From contig NZ_CP147841.1 in assembly GCF_037335815.1 (NCBI RefSeq), forward strand, positions 3,286,001-3,350,000: a stretch of DNA of 64,000 nucleotides, read 5' to 3'. Below the pieces are notes generated by a model. The model saw only the letters and a program-made list of their open reading frames with translations. It was not told the DNA's origin and made no database searches. The translations under genes were made by a program, and so were the position numbers. Origin of the DNA: Salinirubellus litoreus. Its GTDB lineage: Archaea > Halobacteriota > Halobacteria > Halobacteriales > Haloarculaceae. Of this stretch, positions 25,778 through 33,256 are shown piece after piece; positions within the stretch are counted from its first letter, which is position 1; every line of letters begins with the position of its first letter.

Positions 25778-27643
25778 ATGTCGCACGAGACGGGGGGCGC
25801 GGAGGCGTCCCTCCGGCGAGTGCTCGTCCCGGTGTGCGCGCTCTCGGGGGCGCTGGTCGTCTCGGGTTTTTTCTTCCCGTGGCTCGTCGGCTCGGTCGTG
25901 AGCGGCGGGGGGTGGCTCGCCGTCTCGCTGCTGTTCTTCGGGTCCGGTCTGGCCTACCTCGCGCTGTTGCCGGTCGAGGACGCCTCCGAGGGGACGGCCC
26001 CGGACGCTGGCGCGCCCTACCTCCTCCGCATCCGCCACCTCTCGCTCGGGGCGAGCGTCCGGACGTTCGCCCGCCGACAGGACCCGGTCGCGTTCGGCGT
26101 GCCCGTCGCGGTGTTCGCGCTCTTCTTCGCCGCGCAGCTCCTCCTCCCGACGCGGACGACGGCCGCGGTGATCGCCGCGAAGGACACCGTTCTCGGGGCG
26201 TTCGGCCCGCTATTCGTAGGGGCGATCTCCCTCTCCGTGCTCTACGCCCTGTTCCTGCTCGTCGGACCCTGGGGCGAGGTGCGTCTCGGCGGCCCGGACG
26301 CGGAACCGAACTACACCTACCCCACCTACTTCGCGATGGTGTTCACCGCCGGGATCGCCGCCGGCATCGTCTTCTGGGGGCCCGCCGAGGCGCTCTTTCA
26401 CTACCGGTCGCCGCCGCCGTACCTCGGCGCCGCCCCCGAATCGGGTGCCGCGGTGGTCGGCGCGCTCACCTACGCGCTGTTCCACTGGGGGTTCTCCGCC
26501 TGGAGCGCCTACCTCGTCATCGGACTCCCCATCGCCTACTTCACCTACCAGCGGGGTGCTCCCCTGCGGGTGTCGACGCTGCTCGCGCCGTTCCTCGGCG
26601 TCGACGGCCTCGACGGCTACGCCGGCCGGTTCGTCGACGTGCTCGCCGTCTTCGCCACCATCGGCGGGGTCGCCACCTCCGTCGCGTTCGTCGGCCGGCA
26701 GTTCCTCGCCGGCATCGGCTTCCAGTGGGACGTCTCGACGGGTGGGCTCGCGCCGATCCTGTTCGTCGCAGGCCTGACGGTCATCTACGGCGTCTCGGCG
26801 GAGAGCGGCGTCGAACGCGGAATCAGACGTATCGCCGGCGTCAACCTCGCGCTGTTCGTCCTGTTCGGACTCCTGCTCGTGGGGGTGGGTCCGCGGTCGT
26901 TCGTCGTGGAGCAGGGGACCGCCGCGCTCGGACGCTACGCCGTCGAGTTCGTCCCGATGAGCCTGTTCCTGGGTGGGGAGTGGGTCGCCGAGTGGACGGT
27001 CTGGAACTGGGCGTGGTGGTTCTCCTGGGCCCCGTTCGCCGGGCTGTTCCTCGCGGCGCTCTCGCGCGGGCGGCGGGTCCGGACGGTCGTCCTCACGGGT
27101 GTCGTCGCCACCTCGCTCGCGACGATGGCCTGGTTCCTCCTGCTCGGCGGGACGTCGCTCCACGTCCAGCACACCGACGCGGTGGACGTCCTCGCCGCGA
27201 TCGACGCGGCCGGTGGGTCCGAAGCCGTCGCCGGCTTCCCGGTCCTGGCCGCGCTCCCCCTCGGTCGGCTGCTCGTCTTCCTCTTTCTCGCGCTCATCCT
27301 CGTCTTCATCGTCTCCTCGGCCGACACGTCGACGCTGGTGGTCGCCATCCTGGCGACCCGGCGCGAGTCCGCGCCGAGCACGGGGAGCATCGTCTTCTGG
27401 GCCGTCGTCCAGGGGGCCGTCGCGGTCTCGGTGCTGGTCGTCGGCGGTGGCGAGGCGCTCCAGGCCGCCGCCGTCCTGACCGGCGGTCCCTTCGCGGTCG
27501 TATCGCTGATCGCGCTCGTGGGCCTGACCGACACCTTCCGGCGGCACGAAGGGGGGCGTCCCTGGCTCCCGGCCCGTCTCCGGGGGCTGACCGGCGAGGG
27601 ACCGAAAGGGCCGAGCGACGTCCTCCGGGAGGAGGACGACTGA
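25778..27643 (+). CDS. BCCT-family transporter, long form
   Basis: Predicted 621-residue secondary transporter. About 60 N-terminal residues add two extra hydrophobic helices and a basic loop before the usual twelve helices, so it is longer than the copy at 19844. The aromatic-box helix is kept (FHWGFSAWSAYL) and helix eight reads WNWAWWFSWAPFAG, but the glycine-rich substrate motif is altered to AGIAAGIVFWGPAEAL, so the substrate or coupling ion may differ (choline, carnitine or another betaine). ATG 25778 is preferred to the ATG 15 bases upstream. RidA follows after 117 bases. Confidence 0.85.
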   Translation: MSHETGGAEASLRRVLVPVCALSGALVVSGFFFPWLVGSVVSGGGWLAVSLLFFGSGLAYLALLPVEDASEGTAPDAGAPYLLRIRHLSLGASVRTFARRQDPVAFGVPVAVFALFFAAQLLLPTRTTAAVIAAKDTVLGAFGPLFVGAISLSVLYALFLLVGPWGEVRLGGPDAEPNYTYPTYFAMVFTAGIAAGIVFWGPAEALFHYRSPPPYLGAAPESGAAVVGALTYALFHWGFSAWSAYLVIGLPIAYFTYQRGAPLRVSTLLAPFLGVDGLDGYAGRFVDVLAVFATIGGVATSVAFVGRQFLAGIGFQWDVSTGGLAPILFVAGLTVIYGVSAESGVERGIRRIAGVNLALFVLFGLLLVGVGPRSFVVEQGTAALGRYAVEFVPMSLFLGGEWVAEWTVWNWAWWFSWAPFAGLFLAALSRGRRVRTVVLTGVVATSLATMAWFLLLGGTSLHVQHTDAVDVLAAIDAAGGSEAVAGFPVLAALPLGRLLVFLFLALILVFIVSSADTSTLVVAILATRRESAPSTGSIVFWAVVQGAVAVSVLVVGGGEALQAAAVLTGGPFAVVSLIALVGLTDTFRRHEGGRPWLPARLRGLTGEGPKGPSDVLREEDD

Positions 27644-27726
27644 TCGCGTCCCATGTTCCGCCGCCACGAGAGATAAGCTAGCTGTCAGGAATAGGTCCGT
27701 CGCAGGAGGGGGCCGACGAGCGGTGC

Positions 27727-27733
27727 GTATTAG
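27727..27733 (+). promoter_or_regulatory. TATA-like box of ridA
   Basis: GTATTAG at 28-34 bases before ATG 27761, suggesting that ridA has its own leaderless promoter rather than relying on the BCCT transcript. Confidence 0.45.
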
Positions 27734-27760
27734 GCCCGGGGCGTCCGTGGCGCGAACGGG

Positions 27761-28147
27761 ATGAAGCGACTCGTCGACACGGACGACGCGCCGGCGGCCG
27801 TCGGGGCGTACAGCCAGGCGACCACGAACGGGGACCTGCTGTTCACGGCGGGCCAGCTCCCGCTGACGACCGACGGGGAGCTGCTCGACGGCGAACCGGT
27901 CTCGGCCCAGACCGAGCAGTGTCTGGAGAACGTCGAGGCCATCCTCGCGGCGGAGGGTTTCGGCCTCGGCGACGTCCTCAAGACCACGATCTACCTCGAC
28001 GACATCGAGGACTTCGAGGAGATGAACGAGACCTACGCGGGCTACTTCGAGTCGGAGCCGCCGGCCCGCAGCGCCGTCGAGGTCGGGAACGTCCCGAAGG
28101 GCGCGGCGGTCGAGATCGAGGTCGTCGCGGACGCTACCCCGGACTGA
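27761..28147 (+). CDS. ridA: RidA family enamine/imine deaminase
   Basis: Predicted 128-residue cytosolic protein of the YjgF/RidA family, which hydrolyses reactive 2-aminoacrylate and related enamines released by PLP ammonia-lyases. Family residues are clear: GAYSQA near the start, LFTAGQLPL, and the carboxylate-binding Arg103 in ARSAVEV, with the C-terminal EIEVVA strand. It matches family length (about 128). An ilvA-type ammonia-lyase is encoded at 18226, a logical partner, although not adjacent. It is convergent with the formate dehydrogenase gene. Confidence 0.92.
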   Translation: MKRLVDTDDAPAAVGAYSQATTNGDLLFTAGQLPLTTDGELLDGEPVSAQTEQCLENVEAILAAEGFGLGDVLKTTIYLDDIEDFEEMNETYAGYFESEPPARSAVEVGNVPKGAAVEIEVVADATPD

Positions 28148-28262
28148 CCACGAGCTCGATCCTGCGAGCCCGTTCCCCGGCATCACCAGTCGCCAGCCAC
28201 GAGTCTCGGAGTGGCGGCGAGAGAACGGGAGAGGGGGAGAGCGGGAGTCGAGTTCCCGGCGG

Positions 28263-30440
28263 TCAGTCGTCGGCGGGCGCGTCCCGGTCCGACGGTTCGA
28301 TTCCGACCTCGATCTCGGCGGCGGCGGCCTTGTACTCGGGGATCTTCGCCCGCTCGTCGAGCACGTCGTTGGTGAGGCGGTTGGCGGAGGCGGCCGCGAA
28401 GTGCGGCGTCGTCCAGATCGACCCCTCCTTGATGTCCTCGGTGACGTGAGCCTCGACGGTTATCTCCCCGCGGCGCGAGCGGAGGGTGACTTCCTCGCCG
28501 TCCTCGATGCCGTAGCGCTCGGCGTCGTTCGGATGGACGTCGACGAAGTTCTCGGGGTGCTGGCGGTTCAGCGTCGGCGACCGGCGACTCATCGTCCCCG
28601 TGTTGTAGTGTTCCTCCAGTCGTGCGGTCGTGAGGATCAGGGGGTACTCCTCGTCGGGGGTCTCCTTCGGCGGCTGGTGGACGACGCCCTCGATGTGCCC
28701 GAGACCGCTCTCGGTGTCGAAGGAGTCCTCGTAGAGGTACTGATCACCCTCGTCGCCGGGCTCGTAGCAGGGCCACTGGATGCCCTCCTCGCCGAGCGCC
28801 TCGTAGGTCATCCCGTGGTAGCTCGGGCAGACCTGCCGGAGCTCCTCGAACACCGCCTCGACGTCCTCGAATCGGAACCCGCCGCCGGGCTCCGCCCGGC
28901 TCTCCGAGGAATCCGGTTCCTCGCTCTCCTCGAACAGCCGGCTGCCGACCTCCATCAGGATGTCGAGGTCGTGCTTCGTGTTCTCGTGGACCTTCCGTAC
29001 CCCGCGCATCAGCTGGACCCGGCGGTCGGTGTTGGTGACCGTGCCGCCGCGCTCGGCCCACGTCGTCGCCGGCAGGATCACGTCGGCGTACTCGGCCGTC
29101 TCGGTCATGAAGATGTCCTGGACGACCATGAACTCGAGGTCCCCCATGCGCTCGGCCACGCTGTTGCCGTCCGGTTCGCTCATCACCGGGTTCTCGCCCA
29201 TGACGTAGAGGCCGTGGACGGAGTCCCCGATGGCGTGGGAGATCTCGACGTTCGTCAGCCCCGGTTCGGGCGGGACCTCGAACCCCCAGACCTCCTCGAC
29301 GCTCTTCCTCGCCTCGTCGTCGTCGACGAGCTGATAGCCCGGGAGGACGTTCGGCATCGCGCCGACGTCACAGGTCCCCTGGACGTTGTTCTGGCCGCGG
29401 AGCGGGTTGACGCCCGTTCCGGGTTTGCCGAGGTTGCCGGTGATCAGCGCGAGGTTGATCTCGTTCTGGACGTTGTCGACCCCGCAGGTGTGCTGGCTCA
29501 TCCCCATCCCGGTGAAGATGGCGGAGTTGTTCGCCATCGCGTACTTCTCCGCGGCGAGTTCGATGTCCTCGAGAGGGACGCCACACTGCTCGGCGGCCTC
29601 CTCCTTGTCGAAGTCCTCCAGGGTCTCCGTCAGGTGTTCGAACCCCTCGGTGCGCTCCTCGATGAACGCCTCGTCGATGTAGCCCGCCTCGGGGTTCTCC
29701 TCGTGTCGCTCCAGGATGGTCTTGATGACCACGTTCAGGAGCGGGATGTCCGTCCCCGGTTCGAGCTGGAGGTGCATGTGGCGGTCGGTCTCGTCGATCT
29801 TGAACGACCGCGTCGTCTTGTTCTTGTGCGGGTCGACCTGGATGACGGTCGCCCCTTCTAACACTGCTTGCCGGAAGTACTGGCTGTTGGCGATGGGGTG
29901 CTGTTCGCCGGGGTTGGCCCCCTGGATCCAGAAGACGTCGGCCGCCTCCTCGAGGTCGGCCATGCTGTTGGTCATCGCGCCGGCTCCCAGGCTGGTACGC
30001 AGCGCCCACACGGTCGAGGCGTGGCACATCCGCGTGCAGTTGTCGACGTTGTTGGTGCCGTACCGACGGGCGAGCTTCTGGAGGAGGTAGTTCTCCTCGT
30101 TCATCGTCTTCGAGGAGCCGAAGAAGCCCATCGCGTCGGGGCCGTGCTCCTCGCGGATGCGCGAGAGCTCGTCGACGATCCGGGAGTAGGCCTCCTCCCA
30201 GGTCGCCTCGCGGAACTCGCCCTCCTCCTTTATCAGTGGTTCCGTCAGTCGGTCCTCGTGGTCGACGACCTCCGTCGCCGCGCCGCCCTTGATGCAGATC
30301 CGTCCCTCGTTGACGGGCGCGTCGCCCCACGGCATGAACCGCATGTCGCCGGGCTCCTCGCCGGGCTTTACCTGGATGCCACAGCCGACGCCACAGTACG
30401 GACAGATGGTCTTGACCGGTTCCTGATCTTCACTCGACAT
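28263..30440 (-). CDS. fdhA: Formate dehydrogenase catalytic (alpha) subunit, molybdopterin type
   Basis: Predicted 725-residue Mo/W-bis-MGD enzyme oxidising formate to CO2. A [4Fe-4S] site is formed by C13, C16, C20 and C49. The metal ligand is Cys139 followed by His140 (NCTRMCHA), the positions of Sec140-His141 in E. coli FdhF. The GNLGKPGTGVNPLRGQNNVQG block and the C-terminal molydopterin-dinucleotide domain (ILTTARLEEHYNTGTMSRRS) are typical. There is no Tat-like signal, so it is likely cytosolic. No FdhB, FdhC or FdhD gene lies in the window. ATG 30440 starts just before the Fe-S motif. It could close the C1 oxidation route with FolD and Fhs. Confidence 0.85.
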   Translation of the reverse strand: MSSEDQEPVKTICPYCGVGCGIQVKPGEEPGDMRFMPWGDAPVNEGRICIKGGAATEVVDHEDRLTEPLIKEEGEFREATWEEAYSRIVDELSRIREEHGPDAMGFFGSSKTMNEENYLLQKLARRYGTNNVDNCTRMCHASTVWALRTSLGAGAMTNSMADLEEAADVFWIQGANPGEQHPIANSQYFRQAVLEGATVIQVDPHKNKTTRSFKIDETDRHMHLQLEPGTDIPLLNVVIKTILERHEENPEAGYIDEAFIEERTEGFEHLTETLEDFDKEEAAEQCGVPLEDIELAAEKYAMANNSAIFTGMGMSQHTCGVDNVQNEINLALITGNLGKPGTGVNPLRGQNNVQGTCDVGAMPNVLPGYQLVDDDEARKSVEEVWGFEVPPEPGLTNVEISHAIGDSVHGLYVMGENPVMSEPDGNSVAERMGDLEFMVVQDIFMTETAEYADVILPATTWAERGGTVTNTDRRVQLMRGVRKVHENTKHDLDILMEVGSRLFEESEEPDSSESRAEPGGGFRFEDVEAVFEELRQVCPSYHGMTYEALGEEGIQWPCYEPGDEGDQYLYEDSFDTESGLGHIEGVVHQPPKETPDEEYPLILTTARLEEHYNTGTMSRRSPTLNRQHPENFVDVHPNDAERYGIEDGEEVTLRSRRGEITVEAHVTEDIKEGSIWTTPHFAAASANRLTNDVLDERAKIPEYKAAAAEIEVGIEPSDRDAPADD

Positions 30441-30664
30441 AGGGTGGGTGCTCCATGGGGGGTGTTCGGGGGTGTTCGCTCGGAAAGCCTTCGTGAGAAC
30501 TGGCCCCTCCACGCGCATCAATCTTGCCCAGAGGCATCCGCCCACCGCCACGATCGACCCGGAGACACCGGTTCGAGCGCGGTAGAACACGTCCAGCCAT
30601 TCTATTGATACGAACACGTCTCGGGGAAAGCCTCTCGCCGGGGAGGGTCGTACTGCCGGGGACG

Positions 30665-31246
30665 ATGGAACTCACCGCCTCGCTCGTCGCGGAGAAGGCC
30701 CGCGAGTACCGGGAGACGGGGATGCTATCCGACACCGAGCACGAGCACGTCGAGATCCTCCCCGGGATGTTCGCCGACGAGGAGTACGGCTGGCGGGACG
30801 CCGAGTGGGTCGTCCAGTGGTACTTCCGCCGGTACCTGGGCGACTACCCGAATGCCGACCGGCGGGCGGCGGAGGCGGCCTACGGCGAGAACGGCTTCGA
30901 CGACGTGCTCGACACCCTCTCGTCCGTGACGGAGGCCAACGACGACGGCGAACGGGTCCGACTGCTGACCGCCCTGGAAGGCGTCGACGTCCGCATCGCC
31001 TCGGCGTTCCTCCAGTTCATGTTTCCGGAGGAGTACGTCGTGGTCGGCGACCGCGAGTGGGCCGTCCTCCGCGCGGCCGACGAACTCGAGGACCCGTACC
31101 CGGACCCGCCGGACGTCGAGGAGTACCTGACGTACCTCGAGACGTCTCGCGCGGTGGCCGACCGATGTGGCTGTGGCCTCTGGACGCTCTACACGGCGCT
31201 CTGGCGACTCTGGAACGACCTCGAAACGGGCGACAGCGACGGGTAA
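30665..31246 (+). CDS. Conserved-looking hypothetical protein, possibly helix-hairpin-helix related
   Basis: Predicted 193-residue soluble acidic protein. The stretch RLLTALEGVDVRIASAFLQF followed by MFPEEYVVVGDREWAVL resembles the helix-hairpin-helix region of DNA-glycosylase-like archaeal proteins, in which a glycine turn precedes alternating small residues. No catalytic residue is evident to me, so the resemblance may be structural only. ATG 30665 is followed by MELTASLVAEKAREYRE. It is divergent from fdhA and convergent with the formate-THF ligase gene, stopping 49 bases from it. Confidence 0.6.
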   Translation: MELTASLVAEKAREYRETGMLSDTEHEHVEILPGMFADEEYGWRDAEWVVQWYFRRYLGDYPNADRRAAEAAYGENGFDDVLDTLSSVTEANDDGERVRLLTALEGVDVRIASAFLQFMFPEEYVVVGDREWAVLRAADELEDPYPDPPDVEEYLTYLETSRAVADRCGCGLWTLYTALWRLWNDLETGDSDG

Positions 31247-31295
31247 GCGGGGCGGGAAACGCGAACGGCGGCAGGATCGGTTTCGGAGCCGAGGT

Positions 31296-32999
31296 TCAGA
31301 ACAGCCCGGAGACGTTCCCGTCGGCGTCGACGTCCATACCCGCGGCGGCGGGGTCGGCCGAGAGGCCGGGGAGCGTGAGGACGTCGCCGGTCAGGGCGAC
31401 GACGAAGCCCGCGCCCGCCGACGGGTAGACCTCCCGGACGGTGAGCGTCCAGTCATCGGGGACGCCCTTGCGGCTCGGGTCGTCGCTGAGCGAGTGGAAG
31501 GTCTTCGACATGCAGACCGGCGTATCCGCCATCCCGAGCTCCTCGAGCTCCTCGATGTCGTCCTCGGCGCCGCCGGTGTACTCGACGCCGTCCGCGCCGT
31601 AGATCTCCGTGGCGATCGTCTCGATCTTCTCCGTGATCGGCTGGTCGACCTCGTACAGGGGCGCGAACGAGGAGTCGGACTCGGCGGCATCGACGAGCTT
31701 CTCCGCGAGGTCGAGCCCGCCCTCGCCGCCGTCGCTGAAGACGTTCGACTCGGCGGCCCGGACTCCCAGTTCCTCCTCACAGTGGGAGAGAACCGCGTCG
31801 ACCTCCGCGTCCGTGTCGTCGGGGAACCGATTGAGCGCGACGACGACCGGGACGCCGAACTTCTCGAGGTTGCGGACGTGTCGGTCGAGGTTCGCCAGCC
31901 CCCGTTCGACCGCGTGGACGTCCTCGGCTTCGAGCGCGTCCATGTCCGCCGGCCACATCTCCTGGCCGTGGTACTTGAGCGCGCGGACGGAGGAGACGAG
32001 CGTCACGGCGTCGGGACTCATATCGCCGAACCGGCAGACGATGTTCATGAACTTCTCGGCCCCGAGGTCCGAGCCGAACCCGGCCTCGGTGACGAGGTAC
32101 TCCGAGAGGTGCGCGGCGACGTCGTCGGCGACGAGCGAGTTCGTCCCGTGGGCGATGTTCGCGAACGGCCCCCCGTGGACGAACGCGGGCGTGCCCTCGA
32201 TGGTCTGGACGACGTTGGGCGCGAGCGCGTCCTTCAGCAGCATGGTGGCCGCGCCGGCCGCCTCGATGTCCTCGACGGTCACCGGATCGCCGTCCCCGTC
32301 GTAGGCGACGACGATGCGCGCGATCCGCTCGCGGAGGTCCTCGATACCGTCCGCGAGGCAGAGCACGGCCATCATCTCCGAGGCCGCAGTGAGGAGGAAG
32401 CCGTCCTCGCGGGGGATCCCTCCCGTTTTCCCGCCGAGACCGACGACGGTCTCGCGGAGCGCCCGGTCGTTCATGTCGATCGAGCGCTTCCAGCGAACCT
32501 CGTTGACGTCGATGTCGGGCTCCTTGTCCTGGTAGACGTGGTTGTCGAGCATCGCCGAGATGAGGTTGTGCGCGGCGGTCAGCGCGTGGATATCGCCCGT
32601 GAAGTGGAGGTTGATGTCCTCCATGGGGAGCACCTGGGAGTAGCCCCCGCCCGCCGCGCCGCCCTTGATGCCGAAGACCGGCCCGAGCGAGGGCTCGCGG
32701 ATGGCGACGAGGGCGTCCTTGCCGAGCTGGTTGAACGCCTGGCCGAGCCCGACGGTGGTGACGGTCTTGCCCTCACCCATCGGCGTCGGCGTCATCCCGG
32801 TCACGAGGACGAGTCTGTTGTCGGCCTCGCCCTCGGTGAGCCGCTCGACGGCGTCGAGTTTCACCTTCGCCTTGTAATCGCCGTACAGTTCGAGGTCGTC
32901 GCCCTCGAGGCCGAACGGCTCGACCACGTCCCGGATGTGGCGTTTCTCTACGGACTGTGCGATCTCGTAGTCGCTGGGTATCGGCTCCTCGGAGGACAT
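31296..32999 (-). CDS. fhs: Formate-tetrahydrofolate ligase
   Basis: Predicted 567-residue cytosolic enzyme joining formate and THF with ATP to 10-formyl-THF; the reaction is reversible and can make ATP from formyl-THF. The family P-loop is TPTPMGEGKTVTTVGL, followed by REPSLGPVFGIKGGAAGGG and, later, the folate-site NIAHGTNS. ATG 32999 gives nearly the standard length (about 556); ATG 33029 would add ten residues, but a TATA-like box at 33043-33050 predicts a transcript start downstream of it. Together with MetF, FolD and FdhA it completes a methyl-to-CO2 route. Confidence 0.93.
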   Translation of the reverse strand: MSSEEPIPSDYEIAQSVEKRHIRDVVEPFGLEGDDLELYGDYKAKVKLDAVERLTEGEADNRLVLVTGMTPTPMGEGKTVTTVGLGQAFNQLGKDALVAIREPSLGPVFGIKGGAAGGGYSQVLPMEDINLHFTGDIHALTAAHNLISAMLDNHVYQDKEPDIDVNEVRWKRSIDMNDRALRETVVGLGGKTGGIPREDGFLLTAASEMMAVLCLADGIEDLRERIARIVVAYDGDGDPVTVEDIEAAGAATMLLKDALAPNVVQTIEGTPAFVHGGPFANIAHGTNSLVADDVAAHLSEYLVTEAGFGSDLGAEKFMNIVCRFGDMSPDAVTLVSSVRALKYHGQEMWPADMDALEAEDVHAVERGLANLDRHVRNLEKFGVPVVVALNRFPDDTDAEVDAVLSHCEEELGVRAAESNVFSDGGEGGLDLAEKLVDAAESDSSFAPLYEVDQPITEKIETIATEIYGADGVEYTGGAEDDIEELEELGMADTPVCMSKTFHSLSDDPSRKGVPDDWTLTVREVYPSAGAGFVVALTGDVLTLPGLSADPAAAGMDVDADGNVSGLF

Positions 33000-33256
33000 C
33001 CTGTCGGGGAGGTCCCCTGGCACGGTCATGAATGTTGGCGAACCTATTGGTGTACGGATACGACGTGGTTCGTCCTCGGCGGGCGGACCGCCGTCGGGGA
33101 GGCGAACGGCGCGACCGCAGCAGGGCGGCCGTGACCGACGGACACGTCCTCCCGGTACCTCGACACGACGAGGTTCGGCCGCGACTCCCGGGGCCGCCGA
33201 GGGCCGTTCGGCGGGCGACGGGGGTTTTAACCACGGCCGAACGGACGGGCCGGAGT

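Noticed and set aside
26210..28186. A 658-codon minus-strand frame opposite the second BCCT gene
   Set aside because: Composition is Asp/Arg/Glu repetitive with no domain, and it is antisense to a well-supported transporter and ridA.
33029..33029. ATG at 33029 as the start of formate-THF ligase
   Set aside because: It would give extra residues absent from the usual family length and the TATA-like box at 33043-33050 is too close to it.
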